From JAPPLB01 sp965206655 (GTDB lineage Bacteria; Acidobacteriota; Terriglobia; Bryobacterales; UBA6623): a stretch of DNA of 64,000 nt. Positions within the stretch are counted from its first letter, which is position 1. Each line of letters opens with the position of its first letter. The stretch is from positions 1 to 64,000 of the forward strand of contig CBDBKC010000037.1 in assembly GCA_965206655.1 (NCBI GenBank). The letters are read 5' to 3'. Under the pieces are notes generated by a model. It made no database searches, was not told the DNA's origin, and saw only the letters and a program-made list of their open reading frames with translations. Of the stretch, positions 16,509 through 25,429 are shown in pieces. The position numbers and the translations under genes were made by a program.

Positions 16509-16764
16509 GGACCCAGGCCCCATAGTTGCGGCCACTCGTCGATTCCAGCCCCGAACGCATCGTCAGCAGATCCCCGATCGTGATCACTCGCTTCGCGGCA
16601 TCCTTCTCCGCCGCCAACATTTTCGTGAAGAACGTTGGACCCAGGCCCCATAGTTGCGGCCACTCGTCGATTCCAGCCCCGAACGCATCGTCAGCAGATC
16701 CCCGATCGTGATCACTCGCTTCGCGGCATCCTTCTCCGCCGCCAACATTTTCGTGAAGAACGTT
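16509..16764. repeat. 128-bp direct tandem duplication
   Basis: 16509-16636 and 16637-16764 appear identical (ggacccaggccccatagttg through gaagaacgtt). The unit is internal sequence of the serine hydrolase gene. Because 128 is not a multiple of three, the second copy throws that gene out of frame. Confidence 0.9.
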
Positions 16765-17129
16765 CCAATCGGAGCGTCCACCCCGTCAATCAATCCGCGC
16801 CCGATCGCAATCCCCACCAGCGCCGAAATCACAGTCTTCGACGCCGACTTGATGTTGGCCGGCCGCCGCGCCTTCGCGCCGTTGAAGTACTGCTCCAATA
16901 TCAGCTCGCCACGATGGTGAACAAGCAAGCTCCGCAAGCGCGGCAACTTCTCCGCGGCGGCGCCGGCCGCGTCAAGCGAGACCGGTCCAGGCGGCACATC
17001 GCGCACAGGCGTCTTCGCCTCGATAGCAACGTTCGCCTCGGGCGCCAGGCCCGAAGGCGCCGCCGCCGAACACCCAAGCAGGCTCAACACCGCGCCCACG
17101 CCGCCCCAGCACCGAAACCATCGCCCCAT
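16584..17129 (-). pseudogene. Serine hydrolase (beta-lactamase family) lipoprotein, truncated
   Basis: From ATG 17129 the frame encodes a lipoprotein signal (GVGAVLSLLGCS), then LRSLLVHHRGELILEQYFNG and the active-site SxxK motif in SASKTVISALVG, then TIGDLLTMRSGLESTSGRNYG. This is the N-terminal 164 residues of a class C beta-lactamase-like serine hydrolase, a family that normally extends well over 300 residues. The frame then enters the second copy of the duplicated 128-bp unit, shifts and stops at 16584. The Y-x-N and later motifs are missing, so the protein is inactive. Confidence 0.8.
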
Positions 17130-17264
17130 CTGCCGCCAATTATATCCGGGGCGCGAGCCGTCTTCGACTTTCACGCGCTCCCGCTGCCACCCCCACGCTC
17201 TGCCATCTATCGCGGCCAGGCGGTAAACTCTAGGCTTCGATCTCCTCCGAGAAGGAATCCCACG

Positions 17265-20111
17265 ATGCGCATTCCGTTTTCCGCCCTGGCGGCTGCTCTG
17301 TTGCTTCTTGCCGGGTGTTCTCGAGAACCCATCTTTGAGGGGCCGTATCGAGTGCCGCCCGGTTTCGTTGTCGAGCGTCTCTTGCCGGAGGGCCAGGAAG
17401 AGACCCTCATTCAGATTACGTTCGACAGCCTCGGGCGTCCCGTTGTTTCGCGCGAGAACGGCGCCCCGACCATCTTGTTCGACAACGACGAGGACGGCGT
17501 TTACGAATCCGAGAAAATCTTCAGCGACAAAGTCGAGATGGCGCACGGCATGTGGTTCGACGGCCGTACACTCTACGCCATCGGTCGAGACCCTGACACC
17601 AAACAAGCCGGGCTCTACAAGATGGAAGACCTTGACGGCGACGACGCGGCCGACACTTTCGAGAAGCTGCACGATTACACGGGATCGATCGGTGAGCACG
17701 GCCCCCACGACATTCGCCGCGCGCCCGACGGACATCCGTCGGTCATGATGGGCAACCACACGGTTGTTCCCCAGGAACTGATCGATCCGCGCTCGCCCCT
17801 CAGCAATTACAAAGAATCGCAACTCCTCGAGCGCTACATGGACGCCCGCGGCCATGCCGTCGGCATCATGGCGCCCGGAGGTACCGTGTCCCGCCTGCGC
17901 CTGGACCGTATGCAGTATTCGCTCGTCGCGGGCGGCTTCCGCAACGCGTTCAATCACGCTTACAACCGCGAAGGCGAGCTCTTCACGTTTGACAGCGACA
18001 TGGAGTGGGACGTCAACATGCCGTGGTACCGCGACGTACGTTCGGTACACGCGATCCCGGGCGGCGACTACGGCTGGCGTACAGGCTCGGGGAAGTTTCC
18101 GCCGCACTATATCGATAGCCTGCCGCCGCTGCGCGAGCTCGGACGCGGCTCGCCGGTCGGCGTGGAGTTTTATCACCACTCCGCCTATCCGCCGGAGTAC
18201 TTCGATTCCTTTCTGCAGGCCGACTGGTCACGCGGCCGCATCGTGATGCTACGCATGGTCCGCGACGGCGCTACTTACAAGTGGGCCGACGACCCCGTCG
18301 ACTTCGTCTATGGCGAACCGCTAAACGTGACCGACCTCGAAGTCGGCCCCAACGGCATGGTCTACTTCACCATGGGAGGGCGAAACACGGCCGGCGGTCT
18401 GTACCGCGTCGCTTACAAAGGACACCGGGCGAACAATGCGTGGGCCAAGACCAGAGGCATCTGGGCCGCCATCCGCCAGCCGCAGCCGCTTTCGAGTTGG
18501 GGCTGGGCTGCAATTGAGCGAATCAAAGAGGAAATGGGTGGTCGTTGGGGCGAAGACTTGCAGCGTGTAGCTCTCAGCACGTCTGCCCGGGCGGAAGACC
18601 GCATCCAAGCGCTCATGCTGTTTCAGCAGCACGGCCGGGCCGCCCGCGCCGATTTGCTGCGGACCTTGAGCCAAGACCCTCATCCCCACGTTCGCGCCGC
18701 CGCCATCTACGTCGTCGGCCAGCACGGTAGCGACCGCGCCAAGGCAATTGCCGCATCAGGTTTGAAAGACGCCGATCCTTTCGTCCGCCGCCGCGCCGCC
18801 GAGGCCGTCGTTCGGATGGGCCTCTCACCCGACAAACCGAGCTTCGCTCCGATCGACGACCTCTACGCGATGCTCGGTGATCGCGATCGCTGGGCGCGCT
18901 ACGCCGGGCGTGTCGCTCTCGAGCGTACGCCGCGCGAAGAGTGGTCTCGCCGCGCTATCGAAGAAGCTGATCCACAGGCCGCGGCCGCCGGCTTGGTGGC
19001 CTTGACCCGCACAGCGCAATCCGCGGCCGACATCAAGCCCGCCATCGACAGAGCTCTGACATTGCTCGGGCGTGACGGCCTACCCGCTGAAGTTGAGTTG
19101 GATCTGTTGCGCGTGTTGCACTTGGCATGTCTGGAGCTGGATAACGGCTGCCCGCAAGATCAGCGTAGCCAAGCGTCTAGCATCGCCTCTTCCCGTTTCC
19201 CGGCGAGTGATGAACGGCTGAATCGCGAATACGCTCGCACGATGGCGTACGCAAACGATTCGTCAGCCATCGAACAAATCCTCGACGCCATGCCCGACGG
19301 CGACGGGCAGCAACAACTCCAGATCCACTACGCCTATTGTTTGCGGGAGATCAAAGACGGTTGGTCGAGCGCCCAGAAACGGACGCTCCTCTCCTGGTTC
19401 AGCAAGGCGCGGCAATGGCGCGGCGGAGCGAGTTTCCCCGGGTTTATCAATCGTCTGTTCGACTCCTCTCTCGACTTCTTCGACGAACAGGAAAAACAAA
19501 TGGCCTACCAGACTATCCCCGATTTCGCGCCGGTCGAAGATCTCGACGCCGCCGGTTTGCGCCGAGCGGGTAGCGGCTATGTGCGGGCCCAAGTCTTCGC
19601 ACGGCAAAGCGGCTCGGTTGCCCTTAGCGAAGAGGAGATCTTCGAACACACCGTTTTCAGCCCCATGATCGGACGCGCCCAGCCGGAACGCGGCGAGGAG
19701 ATTTACGAAAAGGAGTGTTCTCGCTGCCACCGCGTCGGTGATCTCGGCGAAGACTACGGGCCGGACCTTTCGACACTCGCCAACCGCTTCCAACGGCGGG
19801 ATACCTTGGAAGCGATCCTCTGGCCTTCGCGAACGATTTCCGATCAGTACCAGTCATGGATCGTTGAGACCACCAGCAACGATATCGTCGACGGGCTGAT
19901 CCTGTCCGAAGACGACGAACGCATCACCATGATGCTCCCCGAGCAGGAGCGCCCCGTCGCGATACCGAAAGCACAGATCCGCGAGCGGAGAATCTCCAGC
20001 GTCTCGGCTATGCCGGAAGGCCTGCTGGATCAATACGACCTGAATCGAATCGCGGACCTGTTGGCATTCCTGGAGCAGGTTCCCAGGGCAGCAATGGAGC
20101 AGAGACAATGA
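17265..20111 (+). CDS. PVC-type haem-binding lipoprotein with HEAT-like repeats
   Basis: A 948-residue lipoprotein (signal MRIPFSALAAALLLLAGCS). Residues about 25-430 form the membrane-bound dehydrogenase-type beta-propeller found in Planctomycetes, Verrucomicrobia and Acidobacteriota, related to sugar dehydrogenases. A helical HEAT-like repeat region follows (AEDRIQALMLFQQHGRAARA and HPHVRAAAIYVVGQHGSDRA). Near the C-terminus a cytochrome c motif CSRCH (C818, C821, H822) lies within the Pirellula-type haem-binding domain (DYGPDLSTLANRF and later WIVETTSNDIVDGLI). It probably oxidises a sugar or alcohol in the periplasm and passes electrons to c-type cytochromes. ATG 17265 is chosen because it gives the lipoprotein signal. 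Confidence 0.88.
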   Translation: MRIPFSALAAALLLLAGCSREPIFEGPYRVPPGFVVERLLPEGQEETLIQITFDSLGRPVVSRENGAPTILFDNDEDGVYESEKIFSDKVEMAHGMWFDGRTLYAIGRDPDTKQAGLYKMEDLDGDDAADTFEKLHDYTGSIGEHGPHDIRRAPDGHPSVMMGNHTVVPQELIDPRSPLSNYKESQLLERYMDARGHAVGIMAPGGTVSRLRLDRMQYSLVAGGFRNAFNHAYNREGELFTFDSDMEWDVNMPWYRDVRSVHAIPGGDYGWRTGSGKFPPHYIDSLPPLRELGRGSPVGVEFYHHSAYPPEYFDSFLQADWSRGRIVMLRMVRDGATYKWADDPVDFVYGEPLNVTDLEVGPNGMVYFTMGGRNTAGGLYRVAYKGHRANNAWAKTRGIWAAIRQPQPLSSWGWAAIERIKEEMGGRWGEDLQRVALSTSARAEDRIQALMLFQQHGRAARADLLRTLSQDPHPHVRAAAIYVVGQHGSDRAKAIAASGLKDADPFVRRRAAEAVVRMGLSPDKPSFAPIDDLYAMLGDRDRWARYAGRVALERTPREEWSRRAIEEADPQAAAAGLVALTRTAQSAADIKPAIDRALTLLGRDGLPAEVELDLLRVLHLACLELDNGCPQDQRSQASSIASSRFPASDERLNREYARTMAYANDSSAIEQILDAMPDGDGQQQLQIHYAYCLREIKDGWSSAQKRTLLSWFSKARQWRGGASFPGFINRLFDSSLDFFDEQEKQMAYQTIPDFAPVEDLDAAGLRRAGSGYVRAQVFARQSGSVALSEEEIFEHTVFSPMIGRAQPERGEEIYEKECSRCHRVGDLGEDYGPDLSTLANRFQRRDTLEAILWPSRTISDQYQSWIVETTSNDIVDGLILSEDDERITMMLPEQERPVAIPKAQIRERRISSVSAMPEGLLDQYDLNRIADLLAFLEQVPRAAMEQRQ

Positions 20112-20116
20112 GCACG

Positions 20117-20215
20117 CGCAGAAAATTGGGGACTGCACCAAGCGCCGCCTCCGTCGTTCTACGGTTGCCTCCAGGCCACGAGCGGCGCGAAGCGGGCTGT
20201 CCCCATTTTTCGCAC
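20117..20215. repeat. REP-like inverted-repeat element
   Basis: Copy of the dispersed element: gaaaattggggactgcacca on the left, gcgggctgtccccatttttc on the right, with caagcgccgcc and gagcggcgcg internal half-sites. Fills the gap between the haem-binding protein and the UbiD gene. Confidence 0.8.
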
Positions 20216-20225
20216 TCATAGGGCC

Positions 20226-21677
20226 ATGGCATACACCGACATCCGCCAATTCATCCGCGCCCTCGAAAAGAACGGCGAGCTCAAGCGCATCTCCGCCGAA
20301 GTCGACCCCATCCTCGAAATCACTGAAATCGCGGATCGCGCCGTCAAACGAGGCGGCCCGGCCCTGCTCTTTGAAAACCCCAAGGGCTACAACATCCCCA
20401 TCCTCATCAATGCCTTCGCAAGCGCGCGCAAGATGGAATTAGCGCTCGAAGTCGACTCAATCGATACCATCGCCGGACGCATCTCCGAGTACCTCGAACT
20501 CAAGACACCGCAGGGTCTGATGGGCAAGCTCAGCATGCTGCCCAAGCTCGCCGAGATGGGCTCGTTCTTCCCCAAAGAGGTCAAGAGCGGCCCCGTGAAG
20601 GAGGTCATTCGCAAGGATGATTTCTCTCTCTTCGACTACCCCGTCCTCAAGTGCTGGCCGCAAGACGGCGGACGCTTCATCACCCTCCCACTCGTGTTCT
20701 CGAAGAATCCTGTCAGCGGGAAGCGCAACGTCGGCATGTATCGGCTCCAAATCTACGACGACCGCTCGACCGGCATGCACTGGCAGACGCATAAACAAGG
20801 GGCCGAACACTACCGGCGCCGCCTCGCCGAGGGTACCGAAGAGCGCATGGAAGTCGCCGTCGCCATCGGCGCCGATCCAGCCACAATGTTTTCCGCCATC
20901 CTGCCGCTGCCGCCCGACCTCGACGAAATGCTTTTCGCCGGATTCCTGCGCTCGAAGCCCGTCGAGCTCGTCAAGTGTGAAACCGTCGATATCGAGGTAC
21001 CCGCCCAAGCCGAGATCGTCCTCGAAGGCTACGTCAAACTCGGCGAGCTGAAAACCGAAGGCCCCTTCGGCGATCACACCGGTTTCTATTCCCTCGAAGA
21101 CGACTTCCCGGTTTTCCACGTCACCTGTGTTACGCAACGCAAAGATCCGATCTACGCCACAACAATTGTCGGCCCGCCGCCCATGGAAGATTTCTACATG
21201 GGCAAAACGATCGAGCGCGTCTTTCTGCCGTTGATGCGGTTACAACTCCCGGAAGTGGTCGACATGTGCATGCCGCCCGAGGGCATCTTTCATAACCTGA
21301 TGCTGATCTCCATCAGAAAGTCCTATCCGCTGCACGCGCGCAAAGTGATGAGCGCCATCTGGGGACTTGGGCAGGCGATGTTCACTAAATGTATCGTCGT
21401 CGTCGACCACGACGTCGACGTACAAAACGTCAGCGAGGTCGCCTGGAAGGCGCTCAACAACATCGACCCCGAACGCGACATCCAGTTCACCATGGGGCCG
21501 ATCGACCAGCTCGACCATTCCAGCCGCCTCCCCAACTACGGCTCGAAGATGGGCATCGACGCCACACGCAAGTGGCCCGAGGAAGGCTTCACCCGCCCCT
21601 GGCCCGACGTCATCGAAATGGATGAGGGCGTCAAAAAGCGCGTTGATGCTATTTGGAAACAACTGGGAATCGACTGA
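20226..21677 (+). CDS. UbiD-family prenylated-flavin decarboxylase
   Basis: A 483-residue member of the UbiD family, which uses prenylated FMN to reversibly decarboxylate aromatic or unsaturated acids; UbiD itself acts on 3-polyprenyl-4-hydroxybenzoate in ubiquinone synthesis. Evidence includes MHWQTHKQGAEHYRRR, VAIGADPATMFSAILPLPPD, the conserved acidic pair region EIVLEGYV and EGPFGDHTGFYS, and TTIVGPPPMEDFYMGK. The family also makes menaquinone via the futalosine route (MqnP/UbiD-like), so quinone synthesis is likely but not proven. No UbiX prenyltransferase gene is adjacent. Confidence 0.9.
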   Translation: MAYTDIRQFIRALEKNGELKRISAEVDPILEITEIADRAVKRGGPALLFENPKGYNIPILINAFASARKMELALEVDSIDTIAGRISEYLELKTPQGLMGKLSMLPKLAEMGSFFPKEVKSGPVKEVIRKDDFSLFDYPVLKCWPQDGGRFITLPLVFSKNPVSGKRNVGMYRLQIYDDRSTGMHWQTHKQGAEHYRRRLAEGTEERMEVAVAIGADPATMFSAILPLPPDLDEMLFAGFLRSKPVELVKCETVDIEVPAQAEIVLEGYVKLGELKTEGPFGDHTGFYSLEDDFPVFHVTCVTQRKDPIYATTIVGPPPMEDFYMGKTIERVFLPLMRLQLPEVVDMCMPPEGIFHNLMLISIRKSYPLHARKVMSAIWGLGQAMFTKCIVVVDHDVDVQNVSEVAWKALNNIDPERDIQFTMGPIDQLDHSSRLPNYGSKMGIDATRKWPEEGFTRPWPDVIEMDEGVKKRVDAIWKQLGID

Positions 21678-21767
21678 GCTGCATTTCCGGTTGGTAGGCA
21701 GCGCTCCGGTGTTCCTGTTTCTGTTGGAAATGCGCGGGCGCCGCGGGTGTCTGTCCGAGCGATTCTT

Positions 21768-22715
21768 TCAAAGCTTCGAGGAGTCTGTCTCCGGCTCGTA
21801 CCGGAAGGGCTGCGGCGCGAGGTAAAGTCGCCTTCCGACACGGTAAGCGGGCGAGGTGTAGATGCTGCGTACGTATCGGCGCATTGCCTCCGATTCGTCA
21901 TCAAGGCGCTTTGCCCATTCCGTCCGGGCATCGAGTTCGGCTTCGAGCGAATCAATCTCAGCCGACAGCAGCGAATTATCTTGCAGCGCCAGGTCCGCGG
22001 TCCTGGTTCGGCGCTCCTCGCTCTCACTCGCCGATGTTCCCTCGGGTTTCCGCATCCACAGCCAGAAATACTGCGCTCCGACACCAGCGAAATCCAGTAG
22101 GTCAAGTGGATAACGGTCAATCCAGCGGATGACGTCCTTGGCCGCTACGCGACAGCCGAGCCACGTATCGGGTGGTTTACCTCCGAGCCGGCACGAGCCT
22201 TGTGCCTGGAACTTGAAGAGGCCTCCAGGTCTGAGCAGCCTGGCGACATCCCTTACGTAGCTCTCGACAATTTCAATCACTGGAATGTGCTGGAACATGA
22301 TGAAGCTGAAAGCGAAGTCGAAGGCAGTGTCTCCCAGTACAGAAAGGTCCTGCCCGTTTGTTTGCCGGAGCCTCACGTTGGGGCGATCTTGGAGGGCTTC
22401 TTGGGCCAGAGCGATCATCTCCCGGCTGATGTCAACGGCAACGACCTCGCCGAAGCAGTCGGCCAATGCGCCAGTCATGCGACCGGGACCGCAACCAAGC
22501 TCCAAGATGCGCATCTGTTTTGGGTCCTTGCCCTGAGTCAGCCGGTCTAAGTCGTCGAGCACCAATGCCTTGACCGACTCTTTGCCCGATTGGTAGAACT
22601 CATCCCTTGTCCAGATCTCGCGTCCGCTGGAGACATAGTAGTAAGGGTTCTCTCGTCCGCGCCTGTCCCAGTCCGCCTGCATCCGCTCACCGTAGCCGTG
22701 CTCGTCACTTTGCAT
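21768..22715 (-). CDS. Class I SAM methyltransferase with coiled-coil tail
   Basis: A 315-residue protein. The methyltransferase core has motif I ILELGCGPGRMTG (about residues 70-82), VVAVDISREMIALAQE and SFIMFQHIPV. The C-terminal third changes character: it is rich in Glu, Arg and Leu (SAEIDSLEAELDARTEWAKR) and probably forms a coiled coil, followed by a basic YRVGRRLYLAPQPFRYEP segment. Such tails occur in methyltransferases of glycan biosynthesis clusters. Substrate unknown; no glycan genes adjacent. The 198-base gap to the sulfatase shows nothing I can support. Confidence 0.75.
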   Translation of the reverse strand: MQSDEHGYGERMQADWDRRGRENPYYYVSSGREIWTRDEFYQSGKESVKALVLDDLDRLTQGKDPKQMRILELGCGPGRMTGALADCFGEVVAVDISREMIALAQEALQDRPNVRLRQTNGQDLSVLGDTAFDFAFSFIMFQHIPVIEIVESYVRDVARLLRPGGLFKFQAQGSCRLGGKPPDTWLGCRVAAKDVIRWIDRYPLDLLDFAGVGAQYFWLWMRKPEGTSASESEERRTRTADLALQDNSLLSAEIDSLEAELDARTEWAKRLDDESEAMRRYVRSIYTSPAYRVGRRLYLAPQPFRYEPETDSSKL

Positions 22716-22913
22716 TTTGGTAGGTTCAGCTCTTCCGGACCGCCCACCTGTCTTGAATCGGACCGCAATGGCTTCGCACGTATCCTACAGCACCAGAGGA
22801 CTCGCGGCCTGCCCCACGGTCCGGCCGCTCGCAGGCCTAGCTTCTTAGAGTTCCGAGCCCGGTGTGCAGCGATTGGTCAGGCGCTGAGTGCTATCGTAGG
22901 TGCCGTGTCAAAG

Positions 22914-24266
22914 ATGAAGAGACCTGCAATTCTGTTTGTGGCCTGCGCCGTGATTATGGCGGTGGGTTGTGGCGTCGAGCCCGAAGCTGAACGGCCGCCG
23001 AACTTCATCGTCATTCTCGCGGACGACTTGGGCTACGGAGATACCGGCCCCTACGGCGGCACCCGCAACCGAACGCCCCATATCGATCAGCTAGCCCGCG
23101 AAGGCCTGCGCTTTACGGACTTTCATTCAAACGGACCGATGTGTACGCCGACCCGCGCCGCGCTGCTAACCGGGCGCTATCAGAATCGGCTGGGTCGCGC
23201 CTTCGAAAGTCCTCTCGGCGCGGATGACAAGGGTTTGCCCGCTGACCAGGTGACTCTCGCGGAGGCGCTGGCCGAAGCCGGCTACGTTTCCGGGGCCTAC
23301 GGTAAATGGCACCTCGGACGCTTCCCGCCATATCTCCCCACGTCGCATGGGTTCGAAGAGTTTTGGGGACTCGGAAGCGGGGATGGAGATCACCACTCAC
23401 ACATCGATCGCTCGGGCCGCAAGGACTGGTGGCACAACGAGCAAACCGAGATGGAAGAAGGGTACAGCGTCGACCTCATTACCAATCACAGCATTGACTT
23501 CATTGAACGCAACAAAGACCGGCCCTTCTTCCTCTACGTCCCGCATCTCGCGATTCACTTTCCATGGCAGGGGCCCGGCGACGAAGGATACCGAGCGGAG
23601 GGCGGAGACTACCACAATCTGACCAAGCTGGGGTACTTCGATGAGGACAAGGACCCCAGCGGTAAGGTCAAGGAGATGGTCGAAGCCATTGACGGCAGCG
23701 TGGGACGGATTGTCGAGTCCGTCAAAGCCAACGGCTTGGCCGAAAACACGCTGATCGTTTTCACGTCAGACAACGGTGGCTATCTGACCTACGAAGGCGG
23801 GTATCACAACGTTTCAAGCAACGGACCGTTGCGAGGCCAGAAGACTCAAGTTTACGAAGGCGGCATACGCGTCCCGGCGATTGCGTCGTGGCCCGGCCGG
23901 ATCGCGCCCGGAGTTGCGGATGACCTCACCGCGTCGTTTGATCTGTTCCCCACGTTTCTGGAGCTGGCAGGCCTGGGAGAGCGAACCGATCTGAAGCTGG
24001 ATGGTGTGAGTTTGGCCCCGCTGCTCCTTGATGGCGAAGCGCTTCCGTCGCGAACACTCTTCTGGCGCATGCGGGACCGCAGAGCCGTCCGGCGAGGGCC
24101 ATGGAAACTGGTGGCGGTCGGCGAGGCTGCCCCGGAACTCTACAACTTGGCGGAAGATATCGGTGAGAGCGCCGACCTCGCCGCCGATCAGCCGGAGTTG
24201 GCCGGACAGTTATTGTCGGAGTTGCAGGCCTGGGAATCGGACGTGGAGCCGGAAACAGCGCCCTAA
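22914..24266 (+). CDS. Sulfatase (arylsulfatase family) lipoprotein
   Basis: A 450-residue exported enzyme that hydrolyses sulfate esters. It has a lipoprotein signal (ILFVACAVIMAVGCG), the metal-site motif NFIVILADDLGYGD, and the formylglycine signature CTPTRAALLTGR with Cys77 as the residue converted to formylglycine. KWHLG and the C-terminal GPWKLVAVG are also typical. The position of a formylglycine-generating enzyme is not in this window. ATG 22914 gives the signal peptide; a GTG at 22905 is possible. It converges on the nitrilase gene with a 4-base overlap. Likely role: scavenging sulfated polysaccharides. Confidence 0.92.
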   Translation: MKRPAILFVACAVIMAVGCGVEPEAERPPNFIVILADDLGYGDTGPYGGTRNRTPHIDQLAREGLRFTDFHSNGPMCTPTRAALLTGRYQNRLGRAFESPLGADDKGLPADQVTLAEALAEAGYVSGAYGKWHLGRFPPYLPTSHGFEEFWGLGSGDGDHHSHIDRSGRKDWWHNEQTEMEEGYSVDLITNHSIDFIERNKDRPFFLYVPHLAIHFPWQGPGDEGYRAEGGDYHNLTKLGYFDEDKDPSGKVKEMVEAIDGSVGRIVESVKANGLAENTLIVFTSDNGGYLTYEGGYHNVSSNGPLRGQKTQVYEGGIRVPAIASWPGRIAPGVADDLTASFDLFPTFLELAGLGERTDLKLDGVSLAPLLLDGEALPSRTLFWRMRDRRAVRRGPWKLVAVGEAAPELYNLAEDIGESADLAADQPELAGQLLSELQAWESDVEPETAP

Positions 24267-25210
24267 CCTGAGTCCGTCTTTCGCGCCGCCTTTTTCCGTA
24301 GCTTCTCGAGCGTTTTCTCCAGCCGGACTTCCATCTCCTGCTCGCGCCACCGGAGAAACTCCTGCTCGACTCGATCCCGCTCTTCCGTTTGCGCTTCCGC
24401 CGCGGGAGGAATCACAATGTCACCGAACGTGATTCCTTCCTCTTTGCGATCGACGGCTACGATCTCGCCGCCGTCGACAACCAACGTCACTCCGACATTG
24501 GCCTCCACGATGGGGACGCCGTTTTCCTTCCCTCGGCTCAAGACGGCTTCGTCCTGCTTCTGTCCGCGTGATCCCATGGCCGGAATCAACAGGAATCGCG
24601 CCCCATCCAGTACTGGAATACGGGCCAGATCGGGATTCCAGCGGTCATTGCAGATCAGGATTCCCGCCCGGCCGAACGGCGTATCGAAGGCCCGGCTTGT
24701 GCGGCCCAGACGGTTGTACCACCAAGCAGGGTCGTAGCCTTCGGCAAACTGCATCTTGTGATACTTGCCGCGAATGACCCCTTCGTGGTCGATGAAGATG
24801 GCGCAATTGTATACATCGTCGCCAATCCTCTCGGCCAGCCCGAATACCAGACTCATCTGCAACTCAACAGCGAGATTCTTGAAGCGTTGGATGATGGGAT
24901 CGTCCAGCGGAATCGCGACATCTCTCATCTTCTCCGGTGGAAATTTGCCGGCGATGATTTCGTTCACAACATAGCCGTCCAAGACGCCCTCGGGCGCCAC
25001 GGCAATTTCCGCGCCCCCCACCTTGGCTTCACGGAAGGCCTTCTCCAGGCGGTCGGCATTTCCGTGAAGATCGAACTTCGTGGGAACAAATGAAATCGCG
25101 GCTACACGCACTTTCAAGTCAGCCCCCTCTGCGGCCCGGCACTCGATTCCGGCGAAGACCACTGCCAAGGCCGCCGTCGCTATCAAGAACCCGATTTGTC
25201 CTCTTGCCAT
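24263..25210 (-). CDS. Exported carbon-nitrogen hydrolase (nitrilase family)
   Basis: A 315-residue protein with a signal peptide (IGFLIATAALAVVFAGIECRA). The nitrilase/amidase fold carries the Glu-Lys-Cys triad: APEGVLDGY, GKYHKMQFAEG and ILICNDRW. These enzymes hydrolyse C-N bonds of amides, nitriles or N-carbamoyl compounds. Export is uncommon for the family but recurs in Acidobacteriota and Planctomycetes. The C-terminus is a charged helix (REQEMEVRLEKTLEKLRKKA). Its stop overlaps the convergent sulfatase stop. Confidence 0.85.
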   Translation of the reverse strand: MARGQIGFLIATAALAVVFAGIECRAAEGADLKVRVAAISFVPTKFDLHGNADRLEKAFREAKVGGAEIAVAPEGVLDGYVVNEIIAGKFPPEKMRDVAIPLDDPIIQRFKNLAVELQMSLVFGLAERIGDDVYNCAIFIDHEGVIRGKYHKMQFAEGYDPAWWYNRLGRTSRAFDTPFGRAGILICNDRWNPDLARIPVLDGARFLLIPAMGSRGQKQDEAVLSRGKENGVPIVEANVGVTLVVDGGEIVAVDRKEEGITFGDIVIPPAAEAQTEERDRVEQEFLRWREQEMEVRLEKTLEKLRKKAARKTDSG

Positions 25211-25429
25211 TCTCCCGCGGCCTCCTCTCGCTCCCGCCTCACCTTCCCAACGATCGGACCATTGTAACGCCCCGGGCTGAGCCCCTAGCTTGACACGATG
25301 ATAGGACCGTGAGAAGCCTCTTGCTTGCGCTGTTCCCTATCTCCTGTTCGGACACCCAGTCCCAGCCGGCTATCGCAGGCACTGGCGAAACCCCGCGCGA
25401 TATCATAGTTATTGAGACTCAACCCAACC

